This document shows, piece by piece, positions 26,829 through 34,941 of a DNA stretch of 64,000 nt (positions are counted from its first letter, which is position 1; the number at the start of each line of letters is the position of its first letter). Under the pieces are notes generated by a model. The model was not told where the DNA came from and did not search any database. It saw only the letters and a list, made by a program, of their open reading frames with translations. The DNA is from Catellatospora tritici (GTDB lineage: Bacteria; Actinomycetota; Actinomycetes; Mycobacteriales; Micromonosporaceae). The translations under genes and the position numbers were made by a program. The stretch spans positions 29,583-93,582 of the forward strand of contig NZ_JAHRCY010000028.1 in the NCBI RefSeq assembly GCF_019083965.1, given 5' to 3'.

Positions 26829-27137
26829 CAGTTCTCCCTCTCGGCTGGATCGCGTCGGATCACTGATGATCAGAACATGGTTGACGTGACAACTATGCCG
26901 CTGGTCTCCCGGTCCGGATGACTTCGCCGGTTCGTTCGGTCGAGGTCCCCGCGCTGCTGATCGCGGTGACAGCGTTCGGCCCCTGCGAGATCGTGCTGGC
27001 GCCGGACGACCCTCGGATGCTCGAACTCGCCGCGTCGGCTGGCGCTCGGCGTGGCAGGACTCGGGCCTTCCGATCCGATGACAGCCTGGAAATCGAGTTC
27101 GAAGACCGGCGAGGTGGCACGAGCCCGAGCGCTCCGG
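26829..27137. other. Intergenic, probably degenerate
   Basis: A plus-strand frame from 26918 (EVPALLIAVTAFGPCEIVLA, then PDDPRMLELAASAG) looks codon-like but has no ribosome site. It ends in a different phase from the FGE fragment that follows. It may be the lost N-terminal part of that gene. Confidence 0.35.
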
Positions 27138-27263
27138 CAGGTCACCTACGAGCAGGCGCTGGCCGCGCTGGCGAGCATGGGGTTGCGTACGACCATGCCG
27201 GATGAGTGGGAGTGGGCGTGTGGAGCGGGCGCGGCGACACTCTTCCGCTGGGGTGACGACTGC
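27138..27263 (+). pseudogene. Formylglycine-generating-enzyme-like (SUMF1) fragment
   Basis: The peptide QVTYEQALAALASMGLRTTM, then PDEWEWACGAGAATLFRWGD, matches the conserved EWEYACRAG and RWGD core of FGE/SUMF1-type proteins. Both flanks are out of frame or unrelated, so only about 42 residues remain. Confidence 0.6.
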
Positions 27264-27427
27264 GACGGACGTCTCCATCAATCTGAGCATCGCGAACCTG
27301 GACTTCGCCGGTTTCGCAGACGCCGCAGACGAGTCCGACGGGTTTCGAGGTTTCGACCGCGACTGACCCCGGGGTGGAGCGCGTTGCAGAGAATGTCGTG
27401 CTCCAGGTGTCACTGATCGACAAGCGG

Positions 27428-27481
27428 CGAGGTCTCCGGTAGACCGTTCAACGACCAAGAAGAACTAAATCGGAGACCTCG
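27428..27481. repeat. 11-bp inverted repeat
   Basis: CGAGGTCTCCG (27428-27438) and its exact complement at 27471-27481 flank 32 bp. It could be a small hairpin or a relic of an insertion-element end. No gene is adjacent. Confidence 0.5.
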
Positions 27482-27515
27482 TGAATCTCGTATGTCAAGT
27501 CGTCTGCGTGGTCGG

Positions 27516-27638
27516 CCGCCGCCCGGCCAGCTGATCATGGAAGTAGCAGGTCGTCCGCCATCGTGATCATGTACTGGGGGTTCATGTAGCCCCGGAGACT
27601 CCAGACTTCGTGAACGAAGCTGTTTTCCCTGTTGAGAG
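27516..27638 (-). repeat. 123-bp duplicated peptide-encoding segment, copy 2
   Basis: This is the partner of 24930-25052. On the minus strand it reads EVWSLRGYMNPQYMITMADD then LLLP and a stop. An in-frame ATG further upstream (MYSSRTPTRNALPN) would give a peptide of about 53 residues. No ribosome site is obvious. It lies 80 bp downstream of the membrane-anchored protein gene on the same strand. Confidence 0.6.
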
Positions 27639-27717
27639 TCCTTCTGGGGGCCGCGTTGGGGAGTGCGTTTCGGGTCGGGGTCCGACTCGAGTACATGGGT
27701 ATTGCTACGGCTCGCTT

Positions 27718-28623
27718 CTACTTCTTCGGGCAGGCCAGTGTGGCGGCTGCCGGCGGTCCGGCGGGAAGCTGGGTGTCGGGCGCGGCGGGGAGTGCGCCGG
27801 GCGATACCGGGCTGCCGAACTGGCTGTGGAACCGGTGCACGCCCTCCCAGCTGCCGATGAGGCGGAGTGGTTTGTCGGGTGTGCCGATCCAGGTGTTGAG
27901 TTCACGGTCGGCGTCGAGGTATCTGATGCGCACGCCGAACTCGTACAGGCCCTGGCAGGCGTAGACGTCCATCTTGATGTCGGCGGCGTCCCCACGTGAG
28001 ACCGTGAACGTCGGTCCGAACGGAGCGGCTTTGGCTTGCGGGTTGTCGGCGCCGCCGTTGGAGACGCCTAGGTCTTTGACCGTGCCTTGGTCGAGAACTG
28101 TCTGGAGGTGGCGGACCTGGGATGGTCCGCCGCAGCCGGGTTCTGCCTCCAGGCCCCAGGCGGGTGTGACGTCGTGGCGGGCGAACACTTTGGGTTCCAC
28201 GGCGAGGATCAGTAGGGGTTCGCTGTTGGCGCCGGTGAGGGTCATGTTGAGTACGCCGTGGTACCAGACGACGGCGTCGAGCTGTCGAAGCGCCATGTTC
28301 CTGACGTCTTCGGACTCCGACGGGGTGAGGGTGTCGGGTAGCTTCGGCCCGGTCCCGGCGACGGCGATCGTGGGATCGCAGAGGTACGGATCGTCTGGCG
28401 GCCACTGCGCGATGGTGATCAGCTTCGCTGCAGCCGAGGGTGTGGGCTGCGGCGCAGGTGTCGGCCAGATCGCGTCGACCAGGCGATCGCCGAGCGGGGA
28501 GGCAACCGCTCCGATGATGAGCAGCATGAATGCTGAGAGGGTGGAGATCACGGCTGCTCGGTGGCGGCGTAGCCAGGTCTTGGTGTTGCCTGTGCGGCGG
28601 GCGCGGCGATCTCTTGGCGGCAT
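27718..28623 (-). CDS. Membrane-anchored protein of unknown function
   Basis: A 301-residue protein from the ATG at 28623 with GGGAGA 5 nt upstream. An ATG at 28659 is less likely. The basic N-terminus (PPRDRRARRTGNTKTWLRRH) precedes one transmembrane segment (VISTLSAFMLLIIGAVASPL), and a proline-rich linker leads to a roughly 240-residue external domain with several cysteines. Features such as LITIAQWPPDDPYLCDPTIA and ELNTWIGTPDKPLRLIGSWE recur in streptomycete proteins of unknown function. A sensor or anti-sigma-like role cannot be supported. Confidence 0.8.
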   Translation of the reverse strand: MPPRDRRARRTGNTKTWLRRHRAAVISTLSAFMLLIIGAVASPLGDRLVDAIWPTPAPQPTPSAAAKLITIAQWPPDDPYLCDPTIAVAGTGPKLPDTLTPSESEDVRNMALRQLDAVVWYHGVLNMTLTGANSEPLLILAVEPKVFARHDVTPAWGLEAEPGCGGPSQVRHLQTVLDQGTVKDLGVSNGGADNPQAKAAPFGPTFTVSRGDAADIKMDVYACQGLYEFGVRIRYLDADRELNTWIGTPDKPLRLIGSWEGVHRFHSQFGSPVSPGALPAAPDTQLPAGPPAAATLACPKK

Positions 28624-28745
28624 CAGAATCTCCCAGCTGGCGGCTCGGGAAGTATTCACTACGCAGAAGCCGAAAATCGGCGTAGCACTCGTGCGTCACT
28701 CGGTAGGGGAGTCCTCGGCTCCGCGTTAGCGTGAACTCCGCACAA

Positions 28746-28960
28746 GGGCCCTGTTGCATTGGGCGATCGCCAAGATCGGCAGCCGCAGAACTTGTAGCGA
28801 GATCGAACTCGCGCGCCCGTAGCGGACATCAGGATCGGGACAAAGTGGTGCTATCGGCATCGCTCGGCGGCGACCGATCGCCAGTTTTTGCAGGCCGTCC
28901 CATGCTCACACAGAAAGATCTGCGGCGCCGGGCGTGCACGATGGCTAATGCAACAGCGCC
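28746..28960. mobile_element. 215-bp non-autonomous element (MITE-like), copy 1
   Basis: The ends are GGGCCCTGTTGCATT and AATGCAACAGCGCC, sharing the 10-bp inverted core CTGTTGCATT. The same core is at the ends of the IS6 elements here (GGCGCTGTTGCATT type). The interior has no transposase frame. An almost identical copy lies at 30468-30683 in the same orientation, on the other side of the membrane enzyme gene. Confidence 0.8.
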
Positions 28961-29101
28961 TTCGGGCTGGGGGGCACGGCGAACTTTGACGGCGACATCG
29001 AGCGCTTGCGCGGAACTTGAGCATGATCACACTGCCCTACCTGCCGTTGACCTGCGGTTTAGTATCTCACGCGATCATCGGTACCCGATCGGAGCAGTTC
29101 C

Positions 29102-30265
29102 TTGTCCCACCCCTCCCTCTCTCCGACTGCCGACGCACCCCGCACCGGCCCGGCCGCCCGAATGTGGCCCTCGCTGGCGATGGCCTGGCCCGCGCTGGCC
29201 GTCTACATCCTCGTCCGTGCCACCGGCGTGATCGTCTTCCTGCTGTGGGCGGACCGGTATCACCGCGACGGCTGGGAGCTCCTCGGTACCCGCATGGACG
29301 GCGGGCAGTACCTGAAGATCATGATCGAGGGGTATCCCGGGCCGGAGACCGTCTTCCACAACGGCATGGCGTTCTTCCCCCTTTTCCCCGCGCTGGGCCG
29401 GGCCGCCGACTGGCTGCTGCCGTTCCCTACCAGCACCTGCGCGATACTGGTCAGCTGGGCCGGGGCGCTGGCCGCGGCGTGGGGCATCTACGCGGTCGGC
29501 GCGCATGTCCGCGACCGGCGCACCGGCGTGCTTCTGGCTGCGCTGTGGGGACTGCTGCCGCACGCGATCATCGAGTCGATGGCATACACCGAGGCGATCT
29601 TCACCGCGTTCGTCGCCTGGGCCCTGTACGCGGTGCTGCGCGAACGCTGGATTATGGCAGGAGCGCTGACGCTGCTGGCCGGGCTGACCCGGCCTACCGC
29701 CCTGGCGGTCATCCCGGTGGTAGGGCTCGCCGCCCTGATCACGGTGGTCAAGGGCCGAGACCGTTCATGGCGACCCTGGGCGGCGATGGTGCTCGCGCCG
29801 CTCGGCTGGCTTGGCTACATCCTGTGGGTGGCCCAGCGCACAGGACGGTTGGACGGGTACTTCTACATTCAGGGTGAGGGCTGGGGATCCCGCTACGATG
29901 GCGGAGTCAACATGGTCCGCAAGGTGTCGGAGTTCCTCAAGTACGAGGCGAGGAACCTGGACTACTACCTCGTCCTGTTCGTGTTGGTCGCGGCCCTCGT
30001 CCTGCTGGCAATCTCTGTCATCGACCGCCAGCCGTGGCAGCTGGTGGTATACAGCGCGCTGATGCTCGTCATCACCCTCGGCGGAGAGAATTACTACAAC
30101 GCCAAGGCGCGGTTCCTGCTGCCCGCCTTCGCGCTGCTGTTGCCCGTCGCGACCTCCCTGGCGCGTACCAAGACGGCCACGATGGTCATCATCATGGCGA
30201 CCCTGGCGGCCGCATCGGCCTACTGCGGCGTCTATCTCGTGCTGATCTGGCAGTGGTCGCCCTAG
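29102..30265 (+). CDS. GT-C-like polytopic glycosyltransferase (mannosyltransferase-like)
   Basis: A 387-residue membrane protein starts at a TTG preceded by GGAG. It has about nine hydrophobic segments. The first loop contains YHRDGWELLGTRMDGGQYLK, an aspartate-bearing loop like the D-G-x-Y/W region of GT-C enzymes of the PIG-V/PMT type, and FHNGMAFFPLFPALGR follows. The motif LTLLAGLTRPTALAVIPVVG (residues about 190-210) is typical of actinobacterial mannosyltransferase-like proteins. It would transfer a sugar from a lipid-phosphate donor outside the membrane. The gene is alone between two copies of a 215-bp mobile element. Confidence 0.8.
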   Translation: MSHPSLSPTADAPRTGPAARMWPSLAMAWPALAVYILVRATGVIVFLLWADRYHRDGWELLGTRMDGGQYLKIMIEGYPGPETVFHNGMAFFPLFPALGRAADWLLPFPTSTCAILVSWAGALAAAWGIYAVGAHVRDRRTGVLLAALWGLLPHAIIESMAYTEAIFTAFVAWALYAVLRERWIMAGALTLLAGLTRPTALAVIPVVGLAALITVVKGRDRSWRPWAAMVLAPLGWLGYILWVAQRTGRLDGYFYIQGEGWGSRYDGGVNMVRKVSEFLKYEARNLDYYLVLFVLVAALVLLAISVIDRQPWQLVVYSALMLVITLGGENYYNAKARFLLPAFALLLPVATSLARTKTATMVIIMATLAAASAYCGVYLVLIWQWSP

Positions 30266-30467
30266 CATCGACCCCGAAGACAGGGGCGTGGGCACGGCGC
30301 GTGACCAGACTGCGGGGACTGGACGCTGTCACGTACCTTCGCCCACTCGCCACCGGCACGGCTGATACGGGTGCCTGGCCGCAGCTGCGGGGTCGACGGA
30401 GGCTTGCGCGCGCTCCTTGCTCTCGCTCACGAGTAGCTCTGCCAGAAGCAGCCGAGGGGACGCTGTT
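30266..30467. other. Intergenic, no gene seen
   Basis: About 200 bp between the membrane enzyme and MITE copy 2. I see no coding signature or clear terminator. Confidence 0.4.
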
Positions 30468-30683
30468 GGGCCCTGTTGCATTGGGCGATCGCCAAGATCG
30501 GCAGCCGCAGAACTTGTAGCGAGATCGAACTCGCGCGCCCGTAGCGGACATCAGGATCGGGGCAAAGTGGTGCTATCGGCATCGCTCGGCGGCGACCGAT
30601 CGCCAGTTTTTGCAGGCCGTCCCATGCTCACACAGGAAGATCTGCGGCGCCGGGCGTGCACGATGGCTCAATGCAACAGCGCC
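30468..30683. mobile_element. 216-bp non-autonomous element (MITE-like), copy 2
   Basis: It is nearly identical to 28746-28960 and in the same orientation. Differences are a few substitutions and one extra base next to the right end (CTCAATGCAACAG versus CTAATGCAACAG). It is directly joined to the 3' end of an IS6 element at 30684. Confidence 0.8.
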
Positions 30684-30764
30684 CACCGAACTCGCCAAGG
30701 CGATCTGACACGAGACCGTCACCAAGCTCCACCATGCCCGGCGACCCGACAACGCAACAGCGCC
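30684..30764 (+). mobile_element. IS6 right-end remnant fused to MITE copy 2
   Basis: The sequence begins CACCGAACTCGCCAAGGCGA, the last codons of the IS6 transposase (TELAKAI stop), and ends with CAACGCAACAGCGCC. It matches 49476-49556 of IS6 copy 2 almost base for base. The rest of the IS is absent and the MITE occupies its place. Confidence 0.85.
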
Positions 30765-30827
30765 GTCGCAACTCCCCATAGCGCGGGATGATTGCGTGTC
30801 CGGCGAGGGGAGCCTCAACGGGCAGAT

Positions 30828-30849
30828 CCCTCCGCCAGGAGGCGGAGGG
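30828..30849 (-). terminator. Terminator of the PhyH gene
   Basis: A perfect 9-bp stem (CCCTCCGCC-AGGA-GGCGGAGGG) lies 52 bp beyond the minus-strand PhyH stop. Confidence 0.7.
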
Positions 30850-30900
30850 CATACCATTGCGGTGCCTGTCTTGGTTGTACGAGCAGGGTGGGATTGCGGC

Positions 30901-31824
30901 TCACGCTGCTGAGGCACGTTGGTGTGGATGCGCCGGAAGGCTGTGAGCTTGGGATGTGAGCTTGAGCGGGATCTCCGAGTCGGGTGCTTCGTAGCGTCCC
31001 TTCGTGGTTCCGGTTCCGAGTAGCTGCTGGCGTAGAACAGAATCGCTGTCGATGCTGTCTGGAAGCCGCGTGTCGAACCTCGGCCGCAGCCACCGGAAGG
31101 CATAGCCGATGAAGACGGCGTGCCGTGTGTTGGGCGAATCGTTCGGGCTTCCGCCGTGCCAGAGGCGCCGGTCGAATATCAGCACGTCGCCCGCGGAGGC
31201 GAGGATGGGGATTCCCTGGTCGTGATGGAGACCGTCAGCGCTATCGGTTTGATCTGCCAACGGGATGCGGTGGCTGCCCGGCACGACCCAGGTGTTGCCG
31301 CATCCGGCGTGGTGGGCGTCCGTGAGGTAGAAGCCAGCTTTCACTGACAGACGTGGCGCCACTGGCAGCTTCAGGTCGCGCTCAATGCCGTCGCTGTCCT
31401 GATGGAATCTCAAACCTGCCCCAGTGGGGTTGCGGCCATCTGGTTCCGCCGGGTCTTCAGATTGGTCCGGGTTACCTGCTGACCGTGAGATGGCTTCGCT
31501 CATGTAGACGTAGATGTTGTCGCCGAGCATGCGTAAGACCAGCGACAGCACGAGGGGATCATCGACGAGGTCGACTAGCTGGGGGTCGTATGAGATGACA
31601 TCGTTGATTACGAGATCTGGGTGGCGGGTCTCCCACCCCGGGTCGATCTGACTGCCTAGCCGCTCGAGGATATTTCGATAGCGAGCAACGTGCTGCGGGG
31701 AAAGTCTGCCACTTAAGAGGATCAAACCCCAGTTCTCAAAGTCGTCGATCGCAACTTTGAGCTGCTCTGGTGTCTCCAAATCAGATGGATCATATCTCGG
31801 GATGTGTGGTGTGGCCGAGGTCAT
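30901..31824 (-). CDS. Phytanoyl-CoA dioxygenase (PhyH)-family Fe(II)/2-oxoglutarate oxygenase
   Basis: A 307-residue protein from the ATG at 31824 with GGGAGG upstream. An ATG at 31857 is the alternative. The iron ligands are visible as the HxD pair in RFHQDSDGIERDLKL and the distal histidine in IFDRRLWHGGSPN. The 2-oxoglutarate-binding arginine is in NTRHAVFIGYAFRWL. The double-stranded beta-helix is complete. Bacterial PhyH enzymes hydroxylate or otherwise oxidise specialised metabolites. It is divergent from the MDR gene across a 240-bp spacer and is at one edge of the putative biosynthetic cluster. Substrate is unknown. Confidence 0.92.
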   Translation of the reverse strand: MTSATPHIPRYDPSDLETPEQLKVAIDDFENWGLILLSGRLSPQHVARYRNILERLGSQIDPGWETRHPDLVINDVISYDPQLVDLVDDPLVLSLVLRMLGDNIYVYMSEAISRSAGNPDQSEDPAEPDGRNPTGAGLRFHQDSDGIERDLKLPVAPRLSVKAGFYLTDAHHAGCGNTWVVPGSHRIPLADQTDSADGLHHDQGIPILASAGDVLIFDRRLWHGGSPNDSPNTRHAVFIGYAFRWLRPRFDTRLPDSIDSDSVLRQQLLGTGTTKGRYEAPDSEIPLKLTSQAHSLPAHPHQRASAA

Positions 31825-32066
31825 TGGGAGTGACCTCCCGCAGACCGGCTCGGACAAGCGTGGCGCTCTAAGTCTCTCAACGGGACCTCCCGCAATGCTG
31901 CAGACAGGTTAAATCACGGCAAACTTCGCAGAGTGTGACGACCTCGCATGCTAGCCGAACATAGGGCAACGTCGATTATAGCAAGATGATGGCGGTCTAG
32001 CTAGGCTGGCAGTGTGCTGATGCTCGGTGAGGGAGCGGCGCCGCCGGGAATGGCGGTGCTCTGATC
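31825..32066. promoter_or_regulatory. Divergent promoter region between PhyH and MDR genes
   Basis: A 242-bp spacer, A+T-richer than its surroundings, with TATA-like stretches such as CGATTATAGCAAG near 31974. No clear repeat or operator is recognised. Confidence 0.4.
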
Positions 32067-33092
32067 GTGCCGAAGGTGCTGATGGCCGATGGCCACAACG
32101 GTCTTTGCTTCGTCGATACGCCGTCTTGCCCCCTGCAGCCGTGGCAGGTTCGTGTCTCGGTGACGTGCACGCTGGTCAGTCCGGGAACTGAACTGCATTA
32201 CCTCGATGTCGCGATGCGGACGGGGTCACGGTATCCACTTGGCTATTGCGCTGCCGGCCGGGTCACCGAGGTCGGCGTGAAGGCAGGCGATCTTCGCCCT
32301 GGCGACCGGGTTATCGCGATGGGATGGGGGGCCGCAGTCCACGCCGACGAGGTCGTCGTCCCACGCCTGCTCTGCTGCCGGCTACCCGATCACGTCACGT
32401 TCGATGACGCCGTGATCGCCAACCTCGCGGCGACGGCGGTGCACGCACTGGACCGCGGTGGTGTCCGGGAGGGCGACGAGGTGACCGTCATCGGCGCGGG
32501 GATTGTCGGCCAGTTGCTCGCCCAGGCGGCGCGGGCCCGCACGTCCGGCGCGGTCACGGTCGTCGACGTCTCCGATGAGAGACTGGCGACGGTGCGCGCG
32601 ACGGCAGTGCGGACGATACAGGGTGCGGAATTCATCGAATCCGGCTACGAGACATCCTCTGCCACAAGGTGCGCGTTCGTGTGCGTGTCCGGGGACGCGA
32701 CCGCTGCCATGGGTGCGGCCTTGTCATGGGTGGCTGCCGGGAAGTTCCGTGGGAGAGTCGTTGCCGTCGGCCGCTTCGCCGCCAGCATCGACTTCTCGGC
32801 CGACCTTGGCAACGTCGACATCCGGGTGGCCTCGCGCTGTGGTGCAGGCTACCGGGACGACGAGTACCTGTCGGGGCAGCGCGGTGTCGCGGTGCCACCT
32901 GGTGAGGCTACGGTTGACCATAACCTCGCGCGGGCGCTGGACCTCGTCGCCTCGGGCGTCCTCGGCCGTCGGCACATGGCGATCCCGGTCGCTGCGTTTA
33001 CTGAGGCGGTGTCCGTGTACGACCGGCTACGCACTGATCGTTCGATCGTTTCGGTCATCTTGCGATATGAGCCAGTGAACGGCTCCCCATGA
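32067..33092 (+). CDS. MDR-superfamily oxidoreductase (zinc-type alcohol dehydrogenase-like)
   Basis: A 341-residue protein starting at a GTG. The N-terminal GroES-like part has VSVTCTLVSPGTELHYLDVA and PLGYCAAGRVTEVGVKAGDL, as in BchC- or threonine-dehydrogenase-like MDR proteins. The nucleotide fold has EVTVIGAGIVGQLLAQAARA (GxGxxG) and an acidic VVDVSDERL that favours NAD(H). The structural-zinc cysteine cluster is absent. In this context it would oxidise or reduce an alcohol/ketone intermediate of the cluster product. Confidence 0.85.
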   Translation: MPKVLMADGHNGLCFVDTPSCPLQPWQVRVSVTCTLVSPGTELHYLDVAMRTGSRYPLGYCAAGRVTEVGVKAGDLRPGDRVIAMGWGAAVHADEVVVPRLLCCRLPDHVTFDDAVIANLAATAVHALDRGGVREGDEVTVIGAGIVGQLLAQAARARTSGAVTVVDVSDERLATVRATAVRTIQGAEFIESGYETSSATRCAFVCVSGDATAAMGAALSWVAAGKFRGRVVAVGRFAASIDFSADLGNVDIRVASRCGAGYRDDEYLSGQRGVAVPPGEATVDHNLARALDLVASGVLGRRHMAIPVAAFTEAVSVYDRLRTDRSIVSVILRYEPVNGSP

Positions 33093-33274
33093 CTGGAAGA
33101 GTCGCCGCCCAGCTGGCGCCCGGATGGTCGCACTCCGCCCGCTTGGCCGGTAGGCTGTCGCATCAGCACAGTTCTGGGTATGCGTCATCGTAGTCAACGG
33201 CGCCAACCGGTTTGGGGTTGCGCTGCCAGGGGACGCTGGCCGCAAGCCATCGAGCTACCGATATGCTTGGCTCT

Positions 33275-33628
33275 ATGGACCGCCTGGTGATATACCATAA
33301 CCCTGTTTGCCGCCAGTCGCGTGGCGTCGAGGAGATCCTGCGTGAACGCGGCGTCGACTGCGAAGTCATTCGCTACCTCGACAACCCGTTAACGCGTGAG
33401 GACTTCGAGCGGATCCTTGCCCTCCTTCCGGACGAACCAGCAGACCTCGTCCGCAAGGACAAGCGCTTCGAGGAACTCGGACTGAATGAGGCCGATTACC
33501 AGACGCCGGAGCAGGTGATCGAGGTGCTACTCGCCCATCCCGAGCTCATGCAGCGCCCTATCGTCATCCGCGGTGACCGGGCCGTCGTGGCGCGCCCTTC
33601 CGAGAAGGTCCTCGACCTGCTCGACTGA
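33275..33628 (+). CDS. ArsC/Spx-family thioredoxin-fold protein (arsenate-reductase-like)
   Basis: A 117-residue protein, MDRLVIYHNPVCRQSRGVEE, with the ArsC glutaredoxin-type active site NPxCxxSR. Later come DNPLTREDFERILALL, the ArsC-typical RKDKRFEELGL and RPIVIRGDRAVVARP. The length matches ArsC of the glutaredoxin type. A -10-like TATGCT ends 7 nt before the ATG and no ribosome site exists, so the transcript is probably leaderless. It has no arsenic operon partners. It may be a resident housekeeping gene, or a thiol reductase co-opted by the cluster. Confidence 0.88.
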   Translation: MDRLVIYHNPVCRQSRGVEEILRERGVDCEVIRYLDNPLTREDFERILALLPDEPADLVRKDKRFEELGLNEADYQTPEQVIEVLLAHPELMQRPIVIRGDRAVVARPSEKVLDLLD

Positions 33629-33702
33629 CTTCCCCAGCACACGGCGATGCGGAGACGCATATTTGGGCAGGCCGCAGCGCTTCAAATCGGAAGTCGGCTT
33701 TG

Positions 33703-34941
33703 TCAGGCACGTGTGAAGGTGTCAGCAGCGTGAAAGGCTGACGTGAGCGTGTCGACGAGGAAGGCTTCATCGGCAGGGTCGAGCAGCATCGGCGGCACGA
33801 TCTTCACACTGTTGCCTGCTACACCACCAGGGAACAGGAGTAGCCCGGCATCGGCTGCGGATTCGCGGAACCGGGCGGCGAGCCTCGGAGCCGGAGCGCC
33901 ATCAAGGACGCAGTCGAACGCCGCGAGGGCACCCTTGACGCGTATCTCACCAACCCATTGATGGCGGGCTGCCGCAGCCCGCAGGCAGTCTTCCATCCGG
34001 GTGCCGAGCAAACGTGCGCGTGTTACCACCTGTTCCTGTTCAACGGCGTCGAGGACGGCCAACGCGGCGGCAGCCGACACGGGGTTCCCGGAATATGTCG
34101 ATGTCTGTACACCGCTGGGCAGGGCGTCGAGGATCTCCCGTTCGCCGGTGACGGCAGCGATCGGGAACCCGTTGCCGAGTGCTTTCCCAACGAGAAGGAG
34201 GTCTGGCGGCGAGACCATGTCGTCGCTGCAGAACAGCCTTCCCGCACGCGCGATCCCGGTGTGGATCTCGTCGAGCACGAACAGCGCGCCACAAGCGTGA
34301 ACACGGGCGGCGATGTCGTCGAGCAGGCCGGGTTCCACGACATACACCCCTTCGGTCACCTGGACCGGTTCCACAATCACGGCGGCGACTCCTCCCTGCG
34401 CGCCGCCGTCGAGGATCGCGGTCAGAGCGTCGAGGAACGCGGCGGTATCGGCCGTTGATGACGGCAGAGGCGGGCCGATCAGCGCATGAGGCAGCACCGA
34501 GTAGCGCTTTAAATCTCGCCGTGACGACAACGACAGTGAGCCGGCAGTTTTGCCGTGGAAGGCGTGGGGAAAGGACATCACCGCACGTCGTCCGGTCTTG
34601 GCGCGGGCGACTTTCAGCGCCGCCTCGACGGCCTCCGTTCCCGTTGCGGTGGGCATGACGCACGGCTCGGCAAACGGTGTGATCGCGCCGAGGCGCTCGA
34701 TGAGGTCGTGTCGCGGTGCAGAGCCGATCTTACAACCGGTGTGTACAAGCCGCTCGATCTGGGCGACAGCGGCGGCGATGACGGGAGGGTACTGATGCCC
34801 GAGCCCCACGGCCCCGCTTCCGCTGGTGCCGTCGAAGAACCGACGGCCCGCCTCGTCGATGAGCCAAGGACCAGCCGCGGAGACGAACCGATAGTTGAAG
34901 GTGGGTGATGTTGATGCCGCTTCGGTGGTCCGCTTCATCAT
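33703..34941 (-). CDS. Class III PLP-dependent aminotransferase (GSAM/ornithine type)
   Basis: A 412-residue protein with two adjacent start ATGs (34941, 34938) behind GGGAGG. The start overlaps the stop of the enolpyruvyl-transferase gene, so the two are translationally coupled. Fold-type I landmarks are TGTEAVEAALKVARAKTGR (cofactor phosphate loop), FVLDEIHTGIARAGRLF with the PLP-contacting Asp224, and the Schiff-base Lys253 in LLLVGKALGNGFP. It resembles glutamate-1-semialdehyde aminomutase and omega-aminotransferases. It would install or move an amino group on the cluster intermediate. No HemL context is present, so a haem role is unlikely. Confidence 0.92.
   Translation of the reverse strand: MMKRTTEAASTSPTFNYRFVSAAGPWLIDEAGRRFFDGTSGSGAVGLGHQYPPVIAAAVAQIERLVHTGCKIGSAPRHDLIERLGAITPFAEPCVMPTATGTEAVEAALKVARAKTGRRAVMSFPHAFHGKTAGSLSLSSRRDLKRYSVLPHALIGPPLPSSTADTAAFLDALTAILDGGAQGGVAAVIVEPVQVTEGVYVVEPGLLDDIAARVHACGALFVLDEIHTGIARAGRLFCSDDMVSPPDLLLVGKALGNGFPIAAVTGEREILDALPSGVQTSTYSGNPVSAAAALAVLDAVEQEQVVTRARLLGTRMEDCLRAAAARHQWVGEIRVKGALAAFDCVLDGAPAPRLAARFRESAADAGLLLFPGGVAGNSVKIVPPMLLDPADEAFLVDTLTSAFHAADTFTRA

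Noticed and set aside
33703..34941. HemL (glutamate-1-semialdehyde aminomutase) for haem synthesis
   Set aside because: The fold and motifs are shared, but coupling to an EPSPS-like gene and absence of hem genes make a specialised-metabolism aminotransferase more likely.
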